From an uncultured Pelagibacteraceae bacterium (GTDB lineage: Bacteria; Pseudomonadota; Alphaproteobacteria; Pelagibacterales; Pelagibacteraceae): a stretch of DNA of 64,000 nucleotides. The notes under the pieces were generated by a model that was given only the letters and a program-made list of their open reading frames with translations, did not search any database and was not told where the DNA came from. Where the stretch lies: positions 1 through 64,000 of the forward strand of contig CABZXO010000005.1 of NCBI GenBank assembly GCA_902529645.1. Reading direction: 5' to 3'. Positions 49,235-58,224 of the stretch are shown in pieces (the stretch's first letter is position 1; each line of letters opens with the position of its first letter). The position numbers and the translations under genes were made by a program.

Positions 49235-51079
49235 ATGAAAAAAATTACCCTTACATGTGCTCATGCAATAGTTAAATATTTAATTGCTCAGAAAATATTA
49301 ATTAACGGCAAAAAAGAACCTTTATTTCCAGGTGTCTTTGGAATTTTTGGACATGGAAACGTAGCTTGCTTAGGTCAAGCATTAGAGGAAAATCAAAAAG
49401 ATCTTCCAACATATAGAGGTCATCATGAGCAAAATATGGCTCTTACAGGAATTGGCTATGCAAGAGCAAAAAGAAGACAACAAATTTTTGTTGCGACATC
49501 ATCTGTTGGACCTGGAGCAACAAATATGATTACAGCTGCTGCGGTTGCTATGAGCAATAGATTACCAATTTTATTTTTACCTGGTGATACTTATGCAAAT
49601 AGAATGCCAGATCCAGTATTGCAACAAGTTGAACAATTTAACAACCCAAGCACAACTGCAAACGATGCTTTTAAACCAGTTACGCGATATTTTGATCGTA
49701 TCACAAGACCCGAACAAATAATTCAATCATTTCCAATAGCAGTTCAAACAATGTTAGATCCAGCTGATTGTGGCCCAGCTTGTATTTCGTTGAGTCAAGA
49801 TATCCAAGGTCAAACTTTTGATTATCCATTAGAATTTTTTCAAGAAAAAGTTCACACGATTCGAAGACCAAGACCAGATGAATTTCAAATAAAAGAAGCA
49901 GCTGTTAAAATTAAATCTTCAAAAAATCCAATAATAATATCTGGAGGTGGAGTATTTTATTCAGATGCAACGGAAGAATTAAGTCAGTTTGCAATTAAAC
50001 ACAACATCCCAGTTACACAAACTGTAATGGGCTACTCAACAATGAAGAGAGACCATTCTCATTTTGCAGGTCAAATTGGAGGTCTAGGAGGAAAAAATAC
50101 AAATACATTAGCTAAAGAAACTGATCTTGCTATTGCGGTTGGAACAAAACTTGCTGACTTTACAACAGGATCATGGGCAAATTTTGAAAACGAAAATTTC
50201 AAATTAGTTTCTATTAATGTATCAAGATATGATGCTAATAAACATTTAGCACAAGCAGTTGTTGGAGATGCAAAAGTTTCATTAACTGAACTTTCTCAAG
50301 CTTTAGGTGACTGGAAAGTAGGAGAAGATTGGAATAAAAAATCTCAAATTGAGCTTAAGTCGTGGAATGAGCATATAGATAAAGAGAGTGCTCCAACTAA
50401 TCAGGAAGTCCCAAGTTATGTTCAAGCAATTGGTGCAATCTATAGAAATTCTGATTCAACAGATATTGCAGTTACAGCTGCAGGAGGTTTAGTTGGTGAG
50501 GTAATTCAAGTTTGGAGACCAAGAGAACTAAATACTCATGAAACAGAATGGGGTTTTAGTTGTATGGGTTATGAAATTTCTGGAGCTTTGGGAATCAAAA
50601 TGGCAAATCCAGACAAAGAAGTAATTTCTTTTGTAGGAGATGGATCTTATTTATTAAATAATACCGACATTTATTCTTCAGTTATCACAAAAAAAAAATT
50701 GATTATAATTGTTTGTGACAACGGAGGCTTTGCAGTTATTAATCGATTACAATTATTTAAAGGTGGTAAAGAGTACAACAACTTATTAAAGAGTTCTAAC
50801 ACACCTGGCTTAGTTGATGTAGATTTTGCAAAACATGCGGAAAGTATGGGTGCAAAATCTGAACACGTTACTTCAATCTCAGATCTTGAAGCTGCATTTA
50901 AAAGAGCAAAAGCATCTGATGTGACTTATGTTATTTCAATTAAAACTCATGCTTACAAATGGATTGAAGGCTCATCTTTTTGGGATAGTCCAACTTTAGA
51001 AATTTCTACAACTAAAGAAAATGAAGAGGCTTTAAAACTTTATAAAGAAGGAAAAGGTAAACAAAGACAAGGTGTATAA
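49235..51079 (+). CDS. iolD: 3D-(3,5/4)-trihydroxycyclohexane-1,2-dione acylhydrolase-like ThDP enzyme
   Basis: FGIFGHGNVACLGQAL, YRGHHEQNMALTGIGYARAKRRQQIFVATSSVGPGATNMITAAAVA, GDGSYLLNNTDIYSSVI. Confidence 0.92.
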   Translation: MKKITLTCAHAIVKYLIAQKILINGKKEPLFPGVFGIFGHGNVACLGQALEENQKDLPTYRGHHEQNMALTGIGYARAKRRQQIFVATSSVGPGATNMITAAAVAMSNRLPILFLPGDTYANRMPDPVLQQVEQFNNPSTTANDAFKPVTRYFDRITRPEQIIQSFPIAVQTMLDPADCGPACISLSQDIQGQTFDYPLEFFQEKVHTIRRPRPDEFQIKEAAVKIKSSKNPIIISGGGVFYSDATEELSQFAIKHNIPVTQTVMGYSTMKRDHSHFAGQIGGLGGKNTNTLAKETDLAIAVGTKLADFTTGSWANFENENFKLVSINVSRYDANKHLAQAVVGDAKVSLTELSQALGDWKVGEDWNKKSQIELKSWNEHIDKESAPTNQEVPSYVQAIGAIYRNSDSTDIAVTAAGGLVGEVIQVWRPRELNTHETEWGFSCMGYEISGALGIKMANPDKEVISFVGDGSYLLNNTDIYSSVITKKKLIIIVCDNGGFAVINRLQLFKGGKEYNNLLKSSNTPGLVDVDFAKHAESMGAKSEHVTSISDLEAAFKRAKASDVTYVISIKTHAYKWIEGSSFWDSPTLEISTTKENEEALKLYKEGKGKQRQGV

Positions 51080-51085
51080 ACCTTT

Positions 51086-52243
51086 ATGAATAAAATTTTT
51101 AAAGTCGGTCTTATTGGCTGTGGGCATATTTCAGAAACTTATTTTAGAGCACAAGAGTATTTTAATAATATTAGGATAGTTAAATGTGCTGATATAAATA
51201 TGGATGCGGCAAAAAAATGTGCAATACATTACAATATTGAAGCTGTAACCATTGAGGAAATTTTGAATGATAAAGAAATTGAAATAATACTCAATCTAAC
51301 AATACCTGCAGCACATTTTGAAGTTTCTAAAATGGCTTTAGAAAATGGCAAACATTCTTATGCTGAAAAACCTTTGTCAGTTGATTTTGATGATGGAAAA
51401 AAATTAATAGAAATTGCTTTAAATAAAAATTTATATCTTGGGAATGCGCCAGATACATTTTTAGGAGGAGGAATACAAAAAACCCGAGAATTAATTGATA
51501 ACGGAGTTATTGGAGATATCAAGTTAGGTAATGCTATTTTTGCTTATCCAGGAATTCAATCTTATCATCCAAATCCAGAACCATGGTTTGCTAAAAATGA
51601 AGGTGGACCAGTTATAGATATGGGACCATACTACTTAACAGCATTAGTAAATTTAATTGGTCCAGCAAAACAGGTTCAAGGAAGATGTACAAAAGTTTTT
51701 GAAGAAAGAGAAATTGGAATTGGTCACAAAAAAGGTCAAAAATTTAAAGTTGATACTCCAACAACTTATTTAGCAACTATACAGTTTGAAAATGATTGTA
51801 TAATTCAAATAACTTTATCATTTGATGTGGTAGCACATCAAAGAAACCATATTGAGCTTTATGGAAACAAAGGATCAATTATTGTTCCAGATCCAAACAT
51901 GTTTGGTGGCTCTGCTTTTGTCTCAGTTACAGCTGGAGGTAATTGGGGAGAACATAAAACAGATATGATGCCTTTAGGAAAGATTAATATAAAGAGTCAA
52001 AGCTCCAGAGCAAACGAATCACCAACTAATGCAAATTACCGAGGGGTTGGATTATCAGAAATGGCGTATGCAATTGAAAATAATTTAGAGCATCGATGTA
52101 ACGGAGAGTTGTCACTGCATGTATTAGATATAATAGACTCTACAATGAGAGCTTCACAAACCGGAGTTCCTCAAGAAATAAAAACCACATGTAAAAAACC
52201 AAAACCTTTTACACTTGAAGAAATTAAAAAAATATTAAATTAA
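51086..52243 (+). CDS. Gfo/Idh/MocA family oxidoreductase
   Basis: VGLIGCGHISETYFR, YAEKPLSVDF, GGPVIDMGPYYLTALVNLIG. Confidence 0.92.
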   Translation: MNKIFKVGLIGCGHISETYFRAQEYFNNIRIVKCADINMDAAKKCAIHYNIEAVTIEEILNDKEIEIILNLTIPAAHFEVSKMALENGKHSYAEKPLSVDFDDGKKLIEIALNKNLYLGNAPDTFLGGGIQKTRELIDNGVIGDIKLGNAIFAYPGIQSYHPNPEPWFAKNEGGPVIDMGPYYLTALVNLIGPAKQVQGRCTKVFEEREIGIGHKKGQKFKVDTPTTYLATIQFENDCIIQITLSFDVVAHQRNHIELYGNKGSIIVPDPNMFGGSAFVSVTAGGNWGEHKTDMMPLGKINIKSQSSRANESPTNANYRGVGLSEMAYAIENNLEHRCNGELSLHVLDIIDSTMRASQTGVPQEIKTTCKKPKPFTLEEIKKILN

Positions 52244-52257
52244 AAAATAGTTAAGTT

Positions 52258-53262
52258 TTAATTAATAGATTTATTTTTATTCTCAGCCATAGACAAAGCA
52301 ATTTTAAAAGAATTTAAAATTGGTGCAAAATTAGCCTCATTTTTTCCTGCAATAGCAAATGCAGAACCATGAGCTGTAGTAGTTACTGGTACAGTTAATC
52401 CTCCTTGAACTGTTACCCCTCTGTCGAAGCCAAATGCTTTTAGCCCAGATTGAAGTGCATCATGATACATGCCAACCATACAATCATGATTTTTATTTTT
52501 ATATGCAACCACAAAGGATGTGTCACATGGTAAAGGACCATCAACATTATAACCAAGTTTTTTTGCTTCTTCAATTGCAGGTATAATTTCATCTTTTTCC
52601 TCTGTACCAAACTCAGCATGGGGATTAAGTGCCTGAACAGCAATTCGAGGATTTTTTACACCATTCAGCTCCATAACTTCATTTATAAGTTTTATTGGCT
52701 TCATGATATTTTCTTTTGTAATATGTTGAGCAACTTCTTTTATTGGAATATGGGAAGTTACTCTTGCCGTCCAAAAATCATCTATGACATTAAATTCACA
52801 ACAAAAGCTTTCTACTTCAAGTTTTTCAGCCATCAACTGCAATTCGTCTGAATGCTTGTTTCCTCCAAGTTTTAAACTTGTTTTATTCATTGGTGCAAAA
52901 TTAATTGCATCTATTTTTTTTTCTTTAGCGAGTGTTAAAGCTAAATATAAAGCTTCTAAAACACTTTCACCAGATTCTTTGGAAGGTACAGCTAATTTAT
53001 ATTTATGATTTTTTCCTTTTGAAATATCTAATAAAAATCGATTAGATTTTTTAAAATCTATTTCATCAAAATTTTCAACAACATTTAATTTATGAAAAAT
53101 ACCAGTAATATTATTTCCATTTTCAAATACTTGTTTTTCACCAATGATGACTATATTTGCTTTTTTAGTAATATCATCATTCAAAAGTTTTGAAATTAAC
53201 TCTGGACCTACCCCCGCAGGATCTCCTAGCAATAAAGCAATGTTAGATTTGTTTTGAGTCAT
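52258..53262 (-). CDS. PdxA family 4-phosphooxy-acid dehydrogenase
   Basis: LLGDPAGVGPELI, INFAPMNKTSLKLGG, GMYHDALQSGLKAFGFDRGVTVQGGL, TTTAHGSAFAIAGKNEA. Confidence 0.9.
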   Translation of the reverse strand: MTQNKSNIALLLGDPAGVGPELISKLLNDDITKKANIVIIGEKQVFENGNNITGIFHKLNVVENFDEIDFKKSNRFLLDISKGKNHKYKLAVPSKESGESVLEALYLALTLAKEKKIDAINFAPMNKTSLKLGGNKHSDELQLMAEKLEVESFCCEFNVIDDFWTARVTSHIPIKEVAQHITKENIMKPIKLINEVMELNGVKNPRIAVQALNPHAEFGTEEKDEIIPAIEEAKKLGYNVDGPLPCDTSFVVAYKNKNHDCMVGMYHDALQSGLKAFGFDRGVTVQGGLTVPVTTTAHGSAFAIAGKNEANFAPILNSFKIALSMAENKNKSIN

Positions 53263-53331
53263 TTTTTTCTTTACGTCTTGTATCAGATTATGTTTAATTT
53301 ATTAAATATAAATTAACTTAAGAGGGAAATA

Positions 53332-54306
53332 ATGAAAAAAAGTTTTAAACTATTTTTAGCAGCCGCTTTTTTAGTAACTGAATTTTTTGTTGTAGCTCTT
53401 CCATTAATGATCACTTCAGCTAAAGCTGATGGACATCCAATACAAGCAATTACTCATGCTGGTTTTGGTGGTGGAACAGACGTTACTACTAGAATGATGT
53501 TATTAAGAGCTAGAAGAGTTCTTAAGCAGGATATGCAATTAGTAAACAAAAAAGGTGGTGGTGGAGCAGCATCAATGGATTACATGATGTCTTTACCAGC
53601 TGATGGAAATCATACTTTAACATGGACTACTGGTCATGCTGTATCGATGGCCTTAGGAAAAACTAAAGTTAAAATAAGTGATATGCAGCCTTTAGCAAGA
53701 GGTACAGATGATCCTCAATTATTTGTAGTAAACTGCAATAATGAAATTAAAGATGCTAAGAAATTCATTAGTGCACAAAAATCAAAATCATTAAAATATG
53801 GGACAACACATACTGGTGGTATTGATGACGTTAGTGCAATTGCATTTACTAAAAAAGGTGGATTAACAGATCCAACTATTGTTGCTTACAAAGGTGTAGC
53901 ACCAATTAAAACAAACCTAATCAAAGGTGATATCGATGTAGGTGTTTTAAACTTAGGTGAAGCATTAACTGAAATTAACGAAGGTAAACTTTGTGTATCA
54001 ATTGTATTAGCAAATGAAAGAATGGCTAAAATTGGAGATTCTCCAACAGCTAAAGAATTAGGAATTCCTGTTTCTTTATCTACTGTTAGAGGTTTCGTAA
54101 CTAAAAAAGGTGCTCCAGCAGACAGAGTAAAACAATTAGAAGCTGGAATGCTTAAAGCAATGAGCCACAACTATTACAAAAATTTCTTAACAGAAATTGG
54201 TCTAGATGACAGTAGTGTAGTTGGTGCTGACGAGTGGGGTAAGCAAATGGAAGAAATGCTTACTGAAATGACTGCTCAGCTTAAAGCTTTAGGTTATATT
54301 AATTAA
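53332..54306 (+). CDS. Tripartite tricarboxylate transporter substrate-binding protein (TctC)
   Basis: Signal peptide; ITHAGFGGGTDVTTRMML, VNKKGGGGAASMDYM; followed by TctB/TctA. Confidence 0.92.
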   Translation: MKKSFKLFLAAAFLVTEFFVVALPLMITSAKADGHPIQAITHAGFGGGTDVTTRMMLLRARRVLKQDMQLVNKKGGGGAASMDYMMSLPADGNHTLTWTTGHAVSMALGKTKVKISDMQPLARGTDDPQLFVVNCNNEIKDAKKFISAQKSKSLKYGTTHTGGIDDVSAIAFTKKGGLTDPTIVAYKGVAPIKTNLIKGDIDVGVLNLGEALTEINEGKLCVSIVLANERMAKIGDSPTAKELGIPVSLSTVRGFVTKKGAPADRVKQLEAGMLKAMSHNYYKNFLTEIGLDDSSVVGADEWGKQMEEMLTEMTAQLKALGYIN

Positions 54307-54329
54307 TCTAATTAAAAGTACATTTGCAT

Positions 54330-54836
54330 ATGAAAAATGTACAGAAGCAAAAAAGGGCAAACAAAAGTTTGCCCTTTTTTTTTAGAGACGAATTTAGAGT
54401 TTCTTTAATAATTACTTTAATATCTTTAGCATTATTAATTACCACTTTTACTTTCGATATAGTTCCTCCTATTTTAAATAGAGGAATTCAACCAGCAACA
54501 TTTCCAAAAGCTCTTTTGGTTTTAATAATAATAATGACTTTATTGGTTTATTATTTAGCAACTAAAAATCCTTGGAAGGTTCAAAAAAAATTACCAAAAT
54601 CATTCTTTTTAACACTTCTAAGTTTTTTAATTTTCGTTGTGGTTTCAAAGACTTTGGATTTCTTTTTGGCAATTTCAGCTTTATCTATTTTTGTTTCCTA
54701 TTACTGGGGGGAGAAAAGAATAATTTATTTATTGCTTGTTGGAATTATTTTTCCAATTATCGTATTTATTTTTTTTGAAACAATTCTGGGTTTAAGATTT
54801 CCACCTGGAATTTTAACCAATATTTATTATAGCTAG
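54330..54836 (+). CDS. Tripartite tricarboxylate transporter small membrane subunit (TctB)
   Basis: Four-TM hydrophobic protein between TctC and TctA; ATG at 54330 preferred over TTG 54324. Confidence 0.82.
   Translation: MKNVQKQKRANKSLPFFFRDEFRVSLIITLISLALLITTFTFDIVPPILNRGIQPATFPKALLVLIIIMTLLVYYLATKNPWKVQKKLPKSFFLTLLSFLIFVVVSKTLDFFLAISALSIFVSYYWGEKRIIYLLLVGIIFPIIVFIFFETILGLRFPPGILTNIYYS
54349..54383 (+). terminator. Intrinsic terminator after tctC, lying inside the N-terminal tctB reading frame
   Basis: GGGCAAAC-AAAA-GTTTGCCC-T9: perfect 8-bp stem plus nine Ts. Confidence 0.88.
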
Positions 54837-56309
54837 ATGGATAATTTATTATTAATGATGGCTCCTTTGTTTAGCTCTAAGCTGTTGTTAGTTTTATTTT
54901 TTGGAACTTTGTTTGGTTTGATATTAGGCGTTCTTCCTGGTTTGGGACCAACAACCGGTGGCGCATTAATTTTACCTTTTACAATGACGCTTGATCCATT
55001 ATCAGCAATAATATTGTTAACCTCAATTTACTGTGCAGGCACTTATGGAGGTGCAATAACCGCAGTTCTAATTAATACACCTGGAACTCCAGCTGCTGCA
55101 GCAACTTGTCTAGACGGGTATCCTTTAGCCCAAAAGGGAGAGGCTGGAAGAGCTTTAGGAATGGCAACTGTTTCTAGTACAGTTGGTGGTATTTTTAGCG
55201 TTATTATTCTTGTCTTCTTCGCACCTATTCTGGCTCAACTTGCTTATGAATTTGGTCAACCAGAGTACTTTGCATTAGCTATTTTTGGTTTAACGATGCT
55301 CGCATCAATTGGAGAAGGAAGTCCAATTAAAAATTTAATTGCAGGTGCATTTGGAATTTTAATTTCAACAGTTGGTAAAGATTTTATGACTTCAATTGAT
55401 CGATTTACTTTTGGAATTAATGAATTAACAGAAGGGATTGGTTTCATACCAGTAGTAGTTGGTTTATTTGCAATGAGTGAAATGTTAACTCAATCAACTT
55501 TAATCAACCAAGTATTTAATAGAATATCTTTAAAGGCAATAAAGCTTCCAAGTAAAGAAGATTATAAAAAAACCTGGAAAACAATTTTAAGATCCAGTGG
55601 TATTGGTTCATTTATTGGAGTGTTGCCTGCAGAAGGAGGAACGGTTGCCTCTTTAATTGGATATTCAGAAGCAAAAAGATTTTCAAAAAAACCAGAGGAA
55701 TTTGGAAAAGGTTCCATCGAAGGTATTGCTGGTGCAGAAGCTGCAAATAATGCAGCAACAGGAGGCGCGATGGTTCCAACTCTTGCACTTGGAATTCCTG
55801 GAAGTGCAACAACAGCTGTTATTTTAACTGGATTAATTATACATGGGGTTAGACCTGGACCTGATTTATTTAGAGAACAACCTGATTTTCTATATGGAAT
55901 TTTTGGAGCAATGCTTATTGCTAATGTTTTATTTTTTATATTTGGTTTTTTTGGTGCAAAAATCTTTGCTAGAATAACGTTGGTACCTAATAAAATATTA
56001 TGGCCAATGATCTTTGCAGTTTCAGTTTGCGGAACCTATTCATTAAATCAATCTATCATTGATGTTTGGTTAATGTTATTTTTTGGTGTGCTTGGTTTCT
56101 TTATGAGAAGATACGGTTTCTCAGTTGTACCTGTTATAATTGGATTAATTTTAGGTGAGCTGGTTGAAGGTACCTTAAGACAATCTCTAGTTATATTTGA
56201 TGGAAATTGGTTAATGTTTTTCACAAGACCAATAGCTTTAACATTCTTTATTTTATCTTTAATTGCTTTAGCTTTTCCTTTAATAAGATCAAAAAATTTA
56301 AAAAAATAA
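54837..56309 (+). CDS. Tripartite tricarboxylate transporter large membrane subunit (TctA)
   Basis: GLILGVLPGLGPTTGGALILPFT, NTPGTPAAAATCLDGYPLAQKGEAGRALG, GVLPAEGGTVAS. Confidence 0.95.
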   Translation: MDNLLLMMAPLFSSKLLLVLFFGTLFGLILGVLPGLGPTTGGALILPFTMTLDPLSAIILLTSIYCAGTYGGAITAVLINTPGTPAAAATCLDGYPLAQKGEAGRALGMATVSSTVGGIFSVIILVFFAPILAQLAYEFGQPEYFALAIFGLTMLASIGEGSPIKNLIAGAFGILISTVGKDFMTSIDRFTFGINELTEGIGFIPVVVGLFAMSEMLTQSTLINQVFNRISLKAIKLPSKEDYKKTWKTILRSSGIGSFIGVLPAEGGTVASLIGYSEAKRFSKKPEEFGKGSIEGIAGAEAANNAATGGAMVPTLALGIPGSATTAVILTGLIIHGVRPGPDLFREQPDFLYGIFGAMLIANVLFFIFGFFGAKIFARITLVPNKILWPMIFAVSVCGTYSLNQSIIDVWLMLFFGVLGFFMRRYGFSVVPVIIGLILGELVEGTLRQSLVIFDGNWLMFFTRPIALTFFILSLIALAFPLIRSKNLKK

Positions 56310-56311
56310 AG

Positions 56312-57061
56312 ATGATTAAATTTGATTTAAAAAATAGAGTAGCAATTGTAACAGGTGGAGCACAAGGATTTGGTTTAGCAATCACTGAGAGATTTGTTGA
56401 GTCTGGAGCTAAGGTTGTAATTTGGGATATAGACGAAGGTGAAGTAAAAAGAGCTATAGAAAAAGTAAATTCTGAAAACTTAACTTATCAAATAGTTGAC
56501 GTGAGCAACTATGAAATAATAAATTCAAAATTATCTGAAGTTGAAAAATCACATGGTAAGATTGATATCTTTATTAACAATGCGGGTGTAGCTGGTATGA
56601 ACACCACAGTTGTGGAATATCCAATTGAAGAGTGGAATAAGGTAATTAACTTAAATTTAAATGCTGTTTTTTACTGTTGCAAAGCAGTTGTTCCATTTAT
56701 GACAAAGAATGATTATGGAAGAATTGTTAATATCGCGTCTATTGCAGGTAAAGAAGGAAACCCAAATGCAAGCGCTTACAGTACATCTAAGGCAGGTGTT
56801 ATAGGTTTAACAAAATCTCTAGGTAAAGAGCTTGCGCAAAAAAATATAGCCGTAAATTGTGTAACACCAGCAGCAGCAAAGACCAGGATATTTGATCAAA
56901 TGACAGAAGAACATATAAATTATATGTTATCAAAAATTCCTAGAAATAAATTTGCAAAAGTTGAAGAATTAGCATCATTAGTAACTTGGTTAGCCAGCGA
57001 AGAAAATTCATTTTCAACTGCAGCAGTTTTTGATTTAAGTGGCGGAAGAGCCACATATTAG
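56312..57061 (+). CDS. SDR family oxidoreductase
   Basis: VAIVTGGAQGFGLAI, INNAGVAG, SIAGKEGNPNASAYSTSKAG; start set to ATG 56312. Confidence 0.93.
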   Translation: MIKFDLKNRVAIVTGGAQGFGLAITERFVESGAKVVIWDIDEGEVKRAIEKVNSENLTYQIVDVSNYEIINSKLSEVEKSHGKIDIFINNAGVAGMNTTVVEYPIEEWNKVINLNLNAVFYCCKAVVPFMTKNDYGRIVNIASIAGKEGNPNASAYSTSKAGVIGLTKSLGKELAQKNIAVNCVTPAAAKTRIFDQMTEEHINYMLSKIPRNKFAKVEELASLVTWLASEENSFSTAAVFDLSGGRATY

Positions 57062-57063
57062 TT

Positions 57064-57966
57064 ATGCAAGTAGGTATTGATGTTGGTGCAACTAAAATAG
57101 AGAGTGTTGTTCTTGAAGAAAATGGGAACGAAAAACACAGATCAAGAATATTGTGTCCAAAGGAGTATACCCAAATTGTAACTGCTATAAGAGATATTCA
57201 TAGACAATTAGAACAAGAGTTTAAACAAGAACTTCCAATTGGAGTTTGTCATCCAGGTGTTCATTCTCCTCAAACTGGATTAGTAAAAAATGCTCCAAAT
57301 ATATCTTGGTTAGAAAAAAAACCATTTCAAAGTGATCTACGTAAAGCACTTGGAAAAGAAGTATTTTGTGAAAATGATGCAAACTGTTTTTCTTTATCAG
57401 AAGCTATAGATGGATCAGGTAAACATTACAAAATTGTTTATGGAATTATATTAGGCTCAGGAGTTGGAGGTGGTTTAGTAATAGACAAAAAAATTATTAC
57501 TGGCTCGAATGGAGTAGCAGGGGAATGGGGACATAACCAGATTCCATATTTTGCAGCTAAGAAAGAAAATTTTGACTCAAGCAATGCTAGGGAAGCAGAG
57601 ATTGAAAGTTTTTTATCTGGGTTAAGTTTAGCAAAAAGATTTAAGAAACTTTATGGAAAAAATTTAAAAACAAATGAAATTTTTGAATTGAATAGAAAAC
57701 ATGATTTAGATGCAGAAAGATTTATAGATGATTTTAAAGTAAATTTGGCAATGTCGCTTTCAAGCATCATAAATATTTTAGATCCTGATGCATTTATATT
57801 TGGAGGAGGAGTTTCAAACGAAATTGATTTTTTACATGAAATAGACTCACTAGTTAGAAAATTTGTTATTGGAAGAGAATATGAAGGCGTTTTTTTAAAA
57901 CCTAGATACGGAGATGCTAGTGGTGTAAGAGGTGCTGCAAGATTAGGAAGAAGCGCGACATATTAG
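57064..57966 (+). CDS. ROK family sugar kinase
   Basis: VGIDVGATKIESVVLEENG, ENDANCFSLSEA, ILGSGVGGGLVIDKKIITGSNGVAGEWGH. Confidence 0.9.
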   Translation: MQVGIDVGATKIESVVLEENGNEKHRSRILCPKEYTQIVTAIRDIHRQLEQEFKQELPIGVCHPGVHSPQTGLVKNAPNISWLEKKPFQSDLRKALGKEVFCENDANCFSLSEAIDGSGKHYKIVYGIILGSGVGGGLVIDKKIITGSNGVAGEWGHNQIPYFAAKKENFDSSNAREAEIESFLSGLSLAKRFKKLYGKNLKTNEIFELNRKHDLDAERFIDDFKVNLAMSLSSIINILDPDAFIFGGGVSNEIDFLHEIDSLVRKFVIGREYEGVFLKPRYGDASGVRGAARLGRSATY

Positions 57967-58144
57967 AAAGTTCAATTCTTAATTTAATACTAAAAAAATT
58001 AAATTTTTAAAAAATATCTAAAAAGAACAAAAAATTTTATAAAATTAATATCAACCAAGAGTTGAATAATAACAATTCTACCAAAATAGAATTAGGTATA
58101 GATATTATATATAAATTTTTAAAATTTTTTATTTTTTACTTTAC

Positions 58145-58175
58145 GGATTATGTTTGGATATGTTTATATCCGGAT
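58145..58175. promoter_or_regulatory. Direct/inverted repeat cluster, candidate operator upstream of RbsB-type SBP
   Basis: GGATTATGTTT / GGATATGTTT direct repeat; GGATAT-GTTT-ATATCC inverted repeat; ATCCGGAT palindrome. Confidence 0.45.
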
Positions 58176-58224
58176 CAAATAATTAATATATATATATTAA
58201 CTAAATTAACTTAAGAGGGAAACA

